Origin: Ramlibacter sp.
Lineage (GTDB): Bacteria > Pseudomonadota > Gammaproteobacteria > Burkholderiales > Burkholderiaceae_C
Direction: 5' to 3'
DNA length: 64,000 bases
Assembly (NCBI GenBank): GCA_028292245.1
Contig: JAQGMS010000079.1
Location: forward strand, 39,540 to 103,539
Positions 8,288 to 17,249 of the stretch are shown piece after piece. Position 1 is the first letter of the stretch; each line of letters begins with the position of its first letter. Under the pieces are notes generated by a model. It made no database searches. It saw only the letters and a program-made list of their open reading frames with translations, and was not told the origin of the DNA. A program made the position numbers and the translations under genes.

Positions 8288-9387
8288 ACGAAGCGCTCGA
8301 ACAATACGTGGTGAAGCAGGAGATTCTCGACCTGCTACGTGCCCGTGCGCGCGGCGCCGACCGCTACGACGCGGCCCTGATGAAGGCCTGCCATCCCGAG
8401 GACGGCACCGACAACCACGGGACCTACCAGTGGCTGATGCACGGCTTCATCGACAGCCTGGAAGTCGCGCGGCAGAAAGGCCCCGAGTGCTTCAGCAAGC
8501 TCCACATCGTCGGCAACGCGCTGTTCGAATTCCGGGCTGGCGGCGACGTGTTCGTCGAGAGCTACCACGTTGCCCACGAGACGTACGCGCAGGGCGATGG
8601 GCGGATCTTCTTTCACATCGGCGGGCGCTATCTCGACACATTCCGCAAACACGGCGGGCGCTGGCTGATCCAGCATCGCGACATCGTCTATGACTGGTCG
8701 CGCGTGATGCCCACGACGCGGCCGTTCTGGAATCCAGAAACGCAGCCGGCCGCACTCATCGGCAAACGGACGTCCGAAGACCCGCTCTATGACGCCGGCA
8801 GCGCAACACGCGGCAGCCTGCCTCCAACGGCCATGCCGATTTCGTATCAAGAGAAGGAAGCCACCATGGATCCCATCCAGCAATTGCTAGCCAAGCAGGC
8901 AATCGCCGAGGTCCTCTATCGGCGCGCCCGCGCAGGCGACCGTTCGGACGCCGAGCTCGCCCACAGCTGCTACCACCCGGGCGCGACCGAGCGGCACGGC
9001 GAATTCGACGGACCCGCGGCCGAGTTCATCGACGTCGTGTCGTTCACCCGCCCCAAGCCCGGCTCGCCGATCAAGGGAATGATGCACATGATCACCAACG
9101 TCCTGTGCGATTTCAAGGACGCCGACCATGCCTTCGTCGAGTCCTACCACGTCGCCTGGTGCCAGATGACCGATGGCACCGACGCGACCATCGGCGGGCG
9201 CTACCTGGACAAGTTCGAGAAGCGCGAAGGACGCTGGGCCATCGCGCACCGCGACGTCATCTTCGACTGGAGCCGGATGGACCCGGAAACCACCAAGTTC
9301 TGGGAAAGACATCCGGCCGCGCCGTTTCTGTTCGGCGAGCGCGGCGCGCAAGACCCGCTCTACAGCTACACCCATCGAGGCGCGTGA
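8284..9387 (+). CDS. Tandem SnoaL-like (NTF2-fold) fusion protein
   Basis: 367 residues made of two homologous halves, about 1-170 and 195-367. Each half carries FVESYHVA, GGRYLD.F, GRW.I.HRD, DWSR, FW and DPLY. The halves look like SnoaL_4-type NTF2-fold domains, a family with cyclase, isomerase, dehydratase and ring-hydroxylating-accessory members; the reaction here is unknown. The linker holds an in-frame ATG at residue 195 preceded by a good ribosome site, as if two genes had been joined by loss of a stop. The start overlaps the Bug gene by ATGA. Possible products are the full fusion, a free second half, or both. Confidence 0.8.
   Translation: MNEALEQYVVKQEILDLLRARARGADRYDAALMKACHPEDGTDNHGTYQWLMHGFIDSLEVARQKGPECFSKLHIVGNALFEFRAGGDVFVESYHVAHETYAQGDGRIFFHIGGRYLDTFRKHGGRWLIQHRDIVYDWSRVMPTTRPFWNPETQPAALIGKRTSEDPLYDAGSATRGSLPPTAMPISYQEKEATMDPIQQLLAKQAIAEVLYRRARAGDRSDAELAHSCYHPGATERHGEFDGPAAEFIDVVSFTRPKPGSPIKGMMHMITNVLCDFKDADHAFVESYHVAWCQMTDGTDATIGGRYLDKFEKREGRWAIAHRDVIFDWSRMDPETTKFWERHPAAPFLFGERGAQDPLYSYTHRGA
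8852..8868 (+). promoter_or_regulatory. Internal ribosome site and ATG at the SnoaL domain seam
   Basis: AGAAGGAAG lies five bases before an in-frame ATG (8866) that begins MDPIQQLLAKQAIAEVLYRR, matching the start of the first domain (EQYVVKQEILDLLRAR). It is either a relic of a former gene boundary or a working internal start giving a 173-residue single-domain protein. Confidence 0.55.
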
Positions 9388-9389
9388 CC

Positions 9390-9974
9390 ATGGTGAACTC
9401 CTCATTCCCCGCGATCCACCGCGTCGTGACCGGCCACGATGTGCATGGAAAGGCCATCGTGAGCTCGGACGGGCCGCTGCCTACAGTGGTCGAACTCGCC
9501 GCCATTCCCGGCACTGTGTTCCACGAAGTGTGGAGCACCGCCGGCAGCCCGGCGCCCATCGACAACGGGCCCGACCCCACGCTGGGCGCACTGGCGCTCG
9601 CCCCAGGCAAACAGGGCACGCGCTTCCGCTTTGTCGACGTGCCGCCGGACACGGCGGACTTCCTGGCCCACGGCGCCAGGAAGGTGGGCGAGGCGTTCGC
9701 CCAGACCGGCGATGCCGCCGCCTCCACCGTGAAGGCGGATTCGCCGCATCCGCTGATGCACCGCACCCAGTCCGTCGACTACGGCGTCGTCATCGAGGGC
9801 GAGGTCACGCTCGTGCTCGACGATTCGGAGGTGCAACTGGCTGCGGGAAGCGTGGTGGTGCAGCGAGGTACGAACCACGCCTGGGCCAATCGCTCGGGCC
9901 GTCCATGCCGGATGCTGTTCGTGCTGGTCGACGGCGCCTGGGATCCAGCCATCGCCAAGGAACTCGTCAAATGA
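9390..9974 (+). CDS. Cupin domain protein
   Basis: 194 residues. A single beta-barrel cupin spans about residues 115-185: HRTQSVDYGVVIEGEVTLVL, then AAGSVVVQRGTNHAWAN. The second motif keeps its His (NHAW); the first has replaced the usual HxH with SVDYG, so metal binding may be altered. Proteins of this layout are often found with aromatic catabolic genes, but no activity can be assigned. The ATG at 9390 lies two bases after the SnoaL stop, and the 3' end overlaps the FAH gene by ATGA, so translation is coupled. Confidence 0.8.
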   Translation: MVNSSFPAIHRVVTGHDVHGKAIVSSDGPLPTVVELAAIPGTVFHEVWSTAGSPAPIDNGPDPTLGALALAPGKQGTRFRFVDVPPDTADFLAHGARKVGEAFAQTGDAAASTVKADSPHPLMHRTQSVDYGVVIEGEVTLVLDDSEVQLAAGSVVVQRGTNHAWANRSGRPCRMLFVLVDGAWDPAIAKELVK

Positions 9975-10810
9975 AGCTCTTGCGTCACGGCCCGGTGGGC
10001 CAGGAAAAACCAGGCGCGCTGGACGCCGAGGGCCAGGCGCGCGATCTGTCGTTGCTGGTCCCGGATTTCACGCCCGATTGGCTGTCACCGGCAAAGCTGC
10101 AAGCCTTGGCGGCGATCGATCTGTCGCGCATGCCGCGCGTGCCGAAGGGCGCGCGCTTGGGCGCGCCGTTGGCGAGGACTCGGCAGTTCGTCGCCATCGG
10201 CCTGAACTACCGCAAGCACGCCCAGGAATCCGGGATGGAGATTCCGAAGGAGCCGGTGGTGTTCACCAAGGCGCTGACGTCCATCGCGGGGCCGAACGAC
10301 GACGTGGAGTTGCCGACAGGATCGGAGGCCGGTGACTGGGAGATCGAACTCGCGGTGGTCATCGGCACGCAGGCCAAGAGGGTTTCGGCCGCACAGGCGC
10401 TGGCCCACGTGGCCGGCTATTGCCTGGCCAACGATGTGTCCGAGCGCGACTGGCAGATCAAGCGCAACGGCCAATGGGGCAAAGGCAAGAGCTTCGACGG
10501 CTTCGGCCCGATCGGTCCCTGGCTGGTGACCTGCGACGAATTGCCGGACCCGCAAGACGTCCCCCTGGAACTTGCGGTCAATGGCGAGACGCGGCAACGC
10601 AGCAGCACGGCGGACATGATCTTCCCGGTGGCGCAGATCGTCTCGTATCTCAGCGAGTTCATGACCTTGCTTCCCGGCGACGTGATCATCACCGGAACGC
10701 CGGAGGGCGTCGGCCTGGGAATGAAGCCGGCGCCGCAGTACCTCCGCCGCGGCGATGTGATGACGCTCAGTGCCGGGCCGCTGGGCACGCAGCGCCAGCA
10801 GGTCATCTGA
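9971..10810 (+). CDS. Fumarylacetoacetate hydrolase (FAH) family protein
   Basis: 279 residues, the usual length for the FAH/2-hydroxyhepta-2,4-diene-1,7-dioate isomerase group. Divalent-metal ligands are Glu124 and Glu126 in GDWEIELAVVIG and Asp155 in ANDVSERDWQ. The C-terminal TGTPEGVGLGMKP is the family signature. Such enzymes hydrolyse, decarboxylate or isomerise ring-cleavage products (fumarylpyruvate, acylpyruvates, HHDD). Together with the VOC dioxygenase downstream this fits meta or gentisate-type ring fission (inference). It starts by ATGA overlap with the cupin gene. Confidence 0.92.
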   Translation: MKLLRHGPVGQEKPGALDAEGQARDLSLLVPDFTPDWLSPAKLQALAAIDLSRMPRVPKGARLGAPLARTRQFVAIGLNYRKHAQESGMEIPKEPVVFTKALTSIAGPNDDVELPTGSEAGDWEIELAVVIGTQAKRVSAAQALAHVAGYCLANDVSERDWQIKRNGQWGKGKSFDGFGPIGPWLVTCDELPDPQDVPLELAVNGETRQRSSTADMIFPVAQIVSYLSEFMTLLPGDVIITGTPEGVGLGMKPAPQYLRRGDVMTLSAGPLGTQRQQVI

Positions 10811-10824
10811 GAAAGGGGAACGAC

Positions 10825-11754
10825 ATGACGACTGCCGAAGTTCTCGCGGTGCACTCCGTCGACGAGTTTGTCTTTTGCGTGCCCGACCTGGAACAAGCGC
10901 GCCACTTCTACACGAGCTTCGGCCTGGACGTGCGCGACGAAGACGGCGCACTGGCGCTGTACACGTACGGGCATCCGCACCGGTGGGCGCGGGTCCTGCC
11001 CGGGGCGGGCAAGCGCATCCTGTGGTTGAGCCTGGGCATTCATGCGCAGGATCTGGAGCGCTTCGAACGGTTGTTCGCCCAGCGCAACATCGCGGCCATC
11101 GATCCGCCGGGCGGCGCGGATCGTGCCGGGCTCTGGATCCTGGGGCCGGATGGCCTGCCGCTTCAATTGCGTGTCGCCGACAAATCGTCTCCATCGCGGC
11201 CGGGGCCGCGAGAGGCCGGCTCCGAATGCCGCAACGCGGGGCGCGCGCCCAGCCGAGGCAAGGCACAGGCGGTGCGACCGCTCTACCTGTCGCATATCCT
11301 GCTGTTCAGCGCCGACGTGGACAGCGCCCGCGCGTTCTATGAAGGCGTGCTCGGCCTGCGCTTGTCCGACAAGAGCGGCAGCGTGATCGCCTTCCTGCAC
11401 AGTCCGCATGGCAGCGACCACCATCTGATCGCCCTGGCCAAGTCGGCGGGGCTCGGGCTTCATCACAGCAGCTGGTGCGTTCCCTCTATCGACGCCGTCG
11501 GCCTCGGCTCCGACCAGATGACGCTCGCCGGCTACAGCCGGGGCTGGGGCGTCGGCCGGCATGTGCTGGGCTCCAATTACTTTCGCTATGTCCGCGACCC
11601 CTGGGGCAGCTACGCGGAGTACTCCTACGACATCGACTTCGTGCAGGCCGGCGACGCGTGGCCGGCGGCCGATCACCCCCCCGAAGATTCGCTCTATGTC
11701 TGGGGCCCGTCGCTGCCCGAGGACTTCATCTCCAACTACGAGATTCACACGTGA
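10825..11754 (+). CDS. VOC-superfamily extradiol-type dioxygenase, two domains
   Basis: 309 residues with two vicinal-oxygen-chelate modules. The N-terminal one (about 10-118) has lost its metal His. The C-terminal one (about 152-275) has His157 (LSHILLF), His213/214 (GLHHSSW) and Glu265 (YAEYSYDID), the 2-His-1-Glu set of extradiol dioxygenases such as BphC. The two are joined by an unusual polar, Arg/Pro-rich linker (about 119-150). A tail (WPAADHPPEDSLYVWGPSLP) resembles those of hydroxylated-ring dioxygenases. It probably cleaves a catechol-like product of the operon's monooxygenase (inference). GAAAGGGG precedes the ATG. Last gene of the operon proper. Confidence 0.87.
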   Translation: MTTAEVLAVHSVDEFVFCVPDLEQARHFYTSFGLDVRDEDGALALYTYGHPHRWARVLPGAGKRILWLSLGIHAQDLERFERLFAQRNIAAIDPPGGADRAGLWILGPDGLPLQLRVADKSSPSRPGPREAGSECRNAGRAPSRGKAQAVRPLYLSHILLFSADVDSARAFYEGVLGLRLSDKSGSVIAFLHSPHGSDHHLIALAKSAGLGLHHSSWCVPSIDAVGLGSDQMTLAGYSRGWGVGRHVLGSNYFRYVRDPWGSYAEYSYDIDFVQAGDAWPAADHPPEDSLYVWGPSLPEDFISNYEIHT

Positions 11755-11800
11755 GCGGCACGGGGGCCTGAACATCCCATCGCGGTAGACTCGATGGCTT

Positions 11801-13036
11801 GTGAACCCCCAAGCCGACCAACTCTGGCGGGGGCCCCGCTGGGCCCTCGCCGTCCTGCTGTCCCTGCTGGGCATGCTGGGGCCCTTCTCGATCGACACCT
11901 ACATCCCGGCTTTCTCGGGAATCGGCAGCGCGCTGGGCGCCACGCCGGTGCAGATGCAGCAGACACTGTCGGCCTACCTGTTCGGTTTCGCCTTCATGAA
12001 CCTGTTTCACGGCGCGCTGGCCGACAGCTTCGGGCGCCGGCCGGTGGTGCTGTGGGGCATGGCGGTGTTCACCCTGGCATCCGCGGGCTGCGCGCTGTCG
12101 CAGAGCATCAGCCAACTGGTGTTCTTCCGGGGGCTGCAAGGCCTGTCGACGGGGGCCGGTATCGTGGTGTCGCGCGCCATCATCCGCGACATGTTCCCGC
12201 CGGCACAGGCGCAGAAGGTGATGAGCCAGGTCACGATCTACTTCGGCGTCGCCCCGGCCATCGCTCCCATCGTCGGTGGCTGGCTGTTCGTGCACCTGGG
12301 TTGGCACAGCATCTTCTGGTTCCTGACCGGCGTGGGCGTCGTGCTGTGGACCGCCAATTTCCGGCTGCTGCCCGAGACCCTTTATGAGGACCACCGGCAG
12401 CCCTTCAATGTGCGCAACCTGATGCAGGGCTATTGGCAACTGAGTTCGAACCCGCGCTTCCTGCTGCTGGCGTTGGCCAGCGGGGTGCCGTTCAATGGGA
12501 TGTTTCTCTACGTGTTGTGCGCGCCGGCGTTCCTGGGTGAGCACCTGGGCCTGGCGCCCACGCAGTTCTTCTGGTTCTTCCTGTTGACCATCGCGGGCAT
12601 CATGGGCGGGGCCTGGGCCAGCGGGCGGCTGGCGGGCCGGATCACGCCGCGGCGGCAGATCCGCTACGGCTTCACGATCATGGTGGTGGTGTCGCTGGTC
12701 AACGTGCTCGCGAATTTCACATTCACGCCGACCGCAAGCTGGGCACTGCTGCCGATCGCGGTGTTCGCGTTCGGCTGGGCACTGATGGTGCCGGTGGTCA
12801 CGCTGCTGGTGCTCGATCTCTACCCGGAGCGGCGCGGCATGTCGTCGTCGCTGCAGGCCGTGATCGGCTCGACTGCCAACGGCCTGGTGGCCGGGGCGGT
12901 GGCGCCGCTGGTGATGCACTCCACGCGCGCGATCGCGGCCACCTCATTGCTGATGATGGCCGTCGGATTGCTGGCGTGGATTTACGTGCACCGCCGCTGG
13001 CCGGATACCGGCCGGGCGATCTCCGCGGCGGCCTAG
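11801..13036 (+). CDS. Bcr/CflA-family MFS efflux transporter
   Basis: 411 residues, about 12 membrane helices. The opening LGMLGPFSIDTYIPAF is typical of Bcr/CflA drug-export proteins, as is the loop motif DSFGRRPVVLWG (MFS motif A). GTG start at 11801; no strong ribosome site is visible. It follows the dioxygenase gene by 46 bases on the same strand, so it may be the last gene of the aromatic operon and export a toxic intermediate, or be independent. The stop codon overlaps that of the opposing helicase gene. Confidence 0.88.
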   Translation: MNPQADQLWRGPRWALAVLLSLLGMLGPFSIDTYIPAFSGIGSALGATPVQMQQTLSAYLFGFAFMNLFHGALADSFGRRPVVLWGMAVFTLASAGCALSQSISQLVFFRGLQGLSTGAGIVVSRAIIRDMFPPAQAQKVMSQVTIYFGVAPAIAPIVGGWLFVHLGWHSIFWFLTGVGVVLWTANFRLLPETLYEDHRQPFNVRNLMQGYWQLSSNPRFLLLALASGVPFNGMFLYVLCAPAFLGEHLGLAPTQFFWFFLLTIAGIMGGAWASGRLAGRITPRRQIRYGFTIMVVVSLVNVLANFTFTPTASWALLPIAVFAFGWALMVPVVTLLVLDLYPERRGMSSSLQAVIGSTANGLVAGAVAPLVMHSTRAIAATSLLMMAVGLLAWIYVHRRWPDTGRAISAAA

Positions 13037-14763
13037 TTCGCCGGCTTGTACGGGCGCTTCTTGATGTCGCGCGGCACGAACACCTTGCCGCCGTTGCCCA
13101 GCTTGGCCGGCTTGGCGAACGAAGAAGGCGCACGCGGGGCGAAATCGCCGCGCGGCGCGAAGCCCTCACCACGGTTCGCGTAGTCGCCGAACGCGGGCTT
13201 GCGCACATAGCTCTCGTTGCTGCGGCGCTGGTCGAACCCGCGCTCTTCACGCGGGGCAAAGCCGCCGCCGAAGCCGCCCGTGCGCGGCGCGCCGCCGAAC
13301 TTGCGGTCGCGCGAGTGGTGCTCGCGGTTGCCGCGGCCGGCGAAGTCGCCGCCCGGACGGCCCTGCGGGGCGCGCTGTTGCGGCTCCAGGCCGGGGATGG
13401 TTTCGGCCTTGAACGGCTGCTTGGTGTAGCCCTCGATGTCGAAGATCTTGCGGCGGTCGCGGAACTCGGCGAACGTGACGGCCAGGCCGTCGCGGCCGGC
13501 GCGGCCGGTGCGGCCGATGCGGTGCGTATAGTCCTCGGCCTTCATCGGCAAGCCGTAGTTGAAGACGTGGGTGATGGTGGGCACGTCGATGCCGCGCGCG
13601 GCGACGTCGGTGGCCACCAGCACCTGGACCTGGCCCTGGCGCAGCGCCATCAGCCGGCGGTTGCGCAGGCCCTGGCTCAAAGCGCCGTGCAGCGCCACGG
13701 CATCGAAGCCGGCTTGTTGCAGGTCGTTGGCGAGGCCGTCGCACTCGATCTGCGTGCTGGCGAACACGATGGCCTGGTTGATCGTCGTATCGCGCAGCCA
13801 GTGGTCCAGCAATTTGCGCTTGTGCTGGGCGCTATCGGCCCAGAACAGCACTTGCTTGATGTTGACGTGCTTTTCCTGCGGGTTGTCGATCTGGATCTTG
13901 CGCGGCTGGCGCATCACGCGCGCGGCCAATTGCTGGATGCGCGGCGCGAAGGTGGCGCTGAACATCATGGTCTGCTTGCGCTCGATGGTGAGCTTGTTCA
14001 CTTCGGCCAGGTCGTCGGCGAAGCCGAGGTCCAGCATGCGGTCGCCTTCGTCGACGACCAGGAACTGAACCTTGTCCAACTTGATCTGCATCGAGCGCTG
14101 CAGGTCCAGCAGGCGGCCCGGCGTGGCAACCACGAGGTCGGCGTTCTGCAGCTTGGCGATTTGCAATTGGTAGGGCATGCCGCCCACCACGCTGGCGACG
14201 CGCAGGCCGCGGCAATGCTTGACCAGGTCGATCGCGTCATGCGCCACCTGCTGCGCGAGTTCGCGCGTCGGGCACAGGATCAGCGCGCCGGGCGTGGCGG
14301 CCTTGAAGTTGCGCGAGCTGGTCGGGTCCTTGCGCTTGGGGCGCTTGGGAGCGGGCTCGCCCTTGGCGGCGGCTTCTGCGGTGGCACGTTCGAAATCGGC
14401 GCGCTCCTTGGCTTCGGCGTCGGCCTGCTGCTTGAGCAGGGTGTGCAGCACCGGCAGCAGGAAGGCCGCGGTCTTGCCGCTGCCGGTCTGGCTGGAAACC
14501 ATCAGGTCGATGTAGCCGGCGGCTTCGTCATCCGAAGGCAGGGCCAGGGGAATGGTCTGTTCCTGTACGGGCGTCGGCTGGGTGAAGCCCAGGTCTTCCA
14601 CGGCGCGCAGCAGTTCGGGCGCGAGTCCCATCTTGAGGAAGCCGTTGGGCACGGCGGGTACGAACGCCGGCACGCTGTCCACGGCGGTGTCCAGCCCGAT
14701 GGGCGCGGCGATGAAAGATTCGGCAGGCGAAAAGTCGCCCTGCACTTCAAAAGTGTCGGTCAT
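13033..14763 (-). CDS. DEAD-box-type RNA helicase, RhlE-like, with DEGD motif
   Basis: ATP-dependent RNA helicase of 576 residues, acting in rRNA or mRNA remodelling. The Q motif (GFTQPTPVQEQTIP), motif I SSQTGSGKT (90-98), PTREL, TPGRLLD, SAT and HRIGRTGRAG are all present. Motif II reads VDEGD (237-241) instead of DEAD. A charged insert of about 40 residues (110-150, KRPKRKDP) sits between motifs I and Ia. The C-terminal 110 residues are Gly/Arg/Phe-rich (GGFGGGFAPREERGF), like RGG tails that bind RNA. It converges on the MFS gene with overlapping stops. Confidence 0.93.
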   Translation of the reverse strand: MTDTFEVQGDFSPAESFIAAPIGLDTAVDSVPAFVPAVPNGFLKMGLAPELLRAVEDLGFTQPTPVQEQTIPLALPSDDEAAGYIDLMVSSQTGSGKTAAFLLPVLHTLLKQQADAEAKERADFERATAEAAAKGEPAPKRPKRKDPTSSRNFKAATPGALILCPTRELAQQVAHDAIDLVKHCRGLRVASVVGGMPYQLQIAKLQNADLVVATPGRLLDLQRSMQIKLDKVQFLVVDEGDRMLDLGFADDLAEVNKLTIERKQTMMFSATFAPRIQQLAARVMRQPRKIQIDNPQEKHVNIKQVLFWADSAQHKRKLLDHWLRDTTINQAIVFASTQIECDGLANDLQQAGFDAVALHGALSQGLRNRRLMALRQGQVQVLVATDVAARGIDVPTITHVFNYGLPMKAEDYTHRIGRTGRAGRDGLAVTFAEFRDRRKIFDIEGYTKQPFKAETIPGLEPQQRAPQGRPGGDFAGRGNREHHSRDRKFGGAPRTGGFGGGFAPREERGFDQRRSNESYVRKPAFGDYANRGEGFAPRGDFAPRAPSSFAKPAKLGNGGKVFVPRDIKKRPYKPAN

Positions 14764-15007
14764 GAGTTACTCACACGCATTCGCCGCCAGGGGCCGGCAG
14801 CGAGTCGTCAATGGTTAAAAAACATCAACCATCAAACGACTGTCAGGCCCGAAGGCTCTGGTGGTTCGCAGCGCTTTGGGGCGCTGTATCAACATTCGTT
14901 GAATGAACCGAGTGTGAAGGGAGATGCACGAGGGCCGCCTATGCAGCCAAGCCCATGATTGTCGCACATTCAGGGTTTTCCCGCAAGAGGCGGGATGGGA
15001 GCCGGAC
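14764..15007. other. Gap between helicase start and orn stop
   Basis: 244 bases holding the promoter and leader of the helicase gene. A/T-rich GGTTAAAAAACATCAACC near 14812 can fold weakly. A CCCGC/GCGGG hairpin at 14980-14994, just past the orn stop, has no T-tract on the minus strand. No reading frame here looks real. Confidence 0.4.
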
Positions 15008-15613
15008 TCAAGGCCGGGTTGACGGCTCAGCCGCTGTCAGCCTGAGGAAGAGCTCACGGTAGTGTGCAAGCTCGTCGATCGACTCGTGCACATCCGCCAG
15101 GGCCGTGTGCTTCTGCTGCTTCTTGAATGAGGCGTAGATATCGGGCCGCCAGCGCTTGGCCAGCTCCTTCAGCGTGCTCACGTCTACATTGCGGTAGTGG
15201 AAGAAAGCTTCGAGCTTGGGCATGTACTTGACCAGGAAGCGCCGGTCCTGGCTGATGCTGTTGCCGCACATGGGCGTCGAGCCCTTGGGCGCGTACTGCG
15301 CCACGAATTCAAGGACTTGCTGCTCAGCCTGCGCTTCGGTGATGAACGAGGCCTTGACCTTGTCGACCAAGCCGCTGCGGCCATGGGTGCCCTTGTTCCA
15401 GGCATCCATCTTGTCCAACTGCGCGTCGGTCTGGTGTATGACCAGTACCGGGCCTTCAATGCGCGGGGTAAGGTCCCGGCCGGTGACGATCACCGCGATC
15501 TCGATGAGGCGGTCCACTTCGGGATCGAGCCCTGTCATTTCGCAGTCCAGCCAGATCAGGTTCTGGTCGCTCTTGCCCAATGCGGCGGGGGTTACGGAAA
15601 CGGTTTCTGACAT
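15008..15613 (-). CDS. orn: Oligoribonuclease
   Basis: 3'-5' exoribonuclease of the DEDDh class that degrades di- to pentanucleotides, including pGpG from c-di-GMP turnover. It has 201 residues with Exo [21 protein letters not shown], Exo [15 protein letters not shown] and Exo [21 protein letters not shown] near the C-terminus. It is divergent from the M48 peptidase gene with 35 bases between starts, so the two promoters overlap. Confidence 0.97.
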   Translation of the reverse strand: MSETVSVTPAALGKSDQNLIWLDCEMTGLDPEVDRLIEIAVIVTGRDLTPRIEGPVLVIHQTDAQLDKMDAWNKGTHGRSGLVDKVKASFITEAQAEQQVLEFVAQYAPKGSTPMCGNSISQDRRFLVKYMPKLEAFFHYRNVDVSTLKELAKRWRPDIYASFKKQQKHTALADVHESIDELAHYRELFLRLTAAEPSTRP

Positions 15614-15648
15614 CTTGCGATTGTCGCCGATGGCCTAAACTGGCGTGA

Positions 15649-16905
15649 ATGGCTGCCTCTTACATATTGACCCTGGCGTTCGCCGGTTTCCTGCTCGCCG
15701 GAATGGCGGTGAAGTTCTGGCTCGCATCGCGGCAAATCCGGCATGTGGCCCGGCATCGCGATGCGGTGCCGGCCGCTTTCGCGGCAACGGTACCGCTTAC
15801 CGCGCACCAGAAAGCGGCTGACTACACGATCACGAAGACCCGGTTCGGCTTGCTCGAACTGGCGTTCGGCGCCGCTGTCCTGCTCGCGTGGACACTGCTG
15901 GGCGGATTGGATGGCTTGAACCGCGCGTTGTCGGGGTGGCTGGACAACGGCATGGCCCGGCAGCTGGCCTTAATAGCCGCCTTTGCATTGATCAGCGGCG
16001 CGGTCGAATTGCCCCTGACGCTGTACCAGACTTTCGTGATCGAGGAGCGCTTCGGCTTCAACAAGATGAGCCTGAAGCTCTGGCTGGCGGACCTGCTGAA
16101 ATCGACGGTGCTGGGCGCGGCAATCGGCCTGCCCATCGCTGCGCTGATCCTTTGGCTGATGGGAGCCGCCGGCAGCCTCTGGTGGTTGTGGGCATGGGCG
16201 GTGTGGATGGGCTTCAACCTGCTGCTGCTGGTGATCTATCCGACTTTCATCGCGCCGCTGTTCAACAAGTTCAAGCCCCTCGACGACGAGACATTGAAGG
16301 CCCGCGTCACGGAGCTGATGCGCCGCTGCGGTTTTGCCGCCAAGGGGCTGTTCGTGATGGATGGCAGCAAGCGCAGCGCACATGCCAACGCCTACTTCAC
16401 CGGCTTCGGCGCGGCCAAGCGAGTAGTGTTCTATGACACCCTGCTTTCCAAGCTGTCGCCGGGTGAAGTGGATGCGGTCCTGGCGCACGAACTCGGGCAC
16501 TTCAAGCACAAGCACATCGTCAAGCGGATCGCCGGCATGTTCGCGATCAGCCTGGCCGGCTTCGCGTTGCTGGGGTGGCTGTCGACCCAGGCGTGGTTCT
16601 ACGCCGGCCTGGGTGTGCGCCCGAACCTGGGCGGCCCCAATGACGCATTGGCGCTGTTGCTGTTCCTGCTGGTGGTGCCGGTGTTTTCGTTCTTCATCTC
16701 GCCGCTGCTGGCGCGGCTTTCCCGCAAGCACGAGTTCGAGGCCGACGCCTACGCCGTGCAGCAGACCAGCGGTCAGGACCTGTCGACGGCCCTTCTCAAG
16801 CTGTATGAAGACAATGCGTCCACGCTGACGCCGGACCCGGTCTTCGTGAAGTTCTACTACTCGCATCCGCCGGCTTCCGAGCGGCTGGCGCGGATGACGT
16901 CATGA
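15649..16905 (+). CDS. M48 family metallopeptidase, Ste24-like
   Basis: Integral-membrane zinc protease of 418 residues. The zinc motif HELGH is at 280-284 and the third ligand is in RKHEFEADAYA (about 361). Several membrane helices flank it, including LILWLMGAAGSLWWLWAWAV and LALLLFLLVVPVFSFFISPLL. The arrangement matches Ste24/CAAX prenyl protease 1 homologues of proteobacteria, which lack prenylated substrates and probably act in membrane-protein quality control (family knowledge). It overlaps phhB by ATGA and starts the orn-divergent operon M48-phhB-rsgA. Confidence 0.94.
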   Translation: MAASYILTLAFAGFLLAGMAVKFWLASRQIRHVARHRDAVPAAFAATVPLTAHQKAADYTITKTRFGLLELAFGAAVLLAWTLLGGLDGLNRALSGWLDNGMARQLALIAAFALISGAVELPLTLYQTFVIEERFGFNKMSLKLWLADLLKSTVLGAAIGLPIAALILWLMGAAGSLWWLWAWAVWMGFNLLLLVIYPTFIAPLFNKFKPLDDETLKARVTELMRRCGFAAKGLFVMDGSKRSAHANAYFTGFGAAKRVVFYDTLLSKLSPGEVDAVLAHELGHFKHKHIVKRIAGMFAISLAGFALLGWLSTQAWFYAGLGVRPNLGGPNDALALLLFLLVVPVFSFFISPLLARLSRKHEFEADAYAVQQTSGQDLSTALLKLYEDNASTLTPDPVFVKFYYSHPPASERLARMTS

Positions 16906-17237
16906 CTACCATGCTCAAGAAGAAGGACTGGTCGCTGCTGCCGCGCCGCGCGCTCACGGCGACGGAAATCGTCACGCGGCTGTCCGCGACGAGCGGCTGG
17001 AAACTGGCCGGCGACGGCGCCGACGTCGCGATCGAGAAGACCTACACCTTCGAGAACTATTACGAGACGATCTCGTTCGTCAACGCAGTGGCCTTCATCG
17101 CGAACGCGCAGGATCATCATCCGGAGCTCTCCGTCCACTACAACCGCTGCGTGGTGCGTTTCAACACGCACGATGTCAAGGGCATTTCAGAAACCGATTT
17201 CGAGTGCGCCGCGCAGGTCGACGCGCTGCTCGCATGA
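16902..17237 (+). CDS. phhB: 4a-hydroxytetrahydrobiopterin dehydratase
   Basis: Pterin-4a-carbinolamine dehydratase of 111 residues, which regenerates the pterin cofactor of aromatic amino acid hydroxylases. The family signature is QDHHPELSVHYNRCVVRFNT followed by HDVKGISETD. The start overlaps the peptidase stop (ATGA). No phenylalanine hydroxylase gene is in the window; in many Burkholderiales this small gene sits apart from phhA. Confidence 0.93.
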   Translation: MTTMLKKKDWSLLPRRALTATEIVTRLSATSGWKLAGDGADVAIEKTYTFENYYETISFVNAVAFIANAQDHHPELSVHYNRCVVRFNTHDVKGISETDFECAAQVDALLA

Positions 17238-17249
17238 AGGCGACGCATC

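Noticed and set aside
14980-14994. Hairpin CCCGC/GCGGG after orn as a terminator
   Set aside because: Followed by A, not T, on the orn transcript; the stem is only five pairs.
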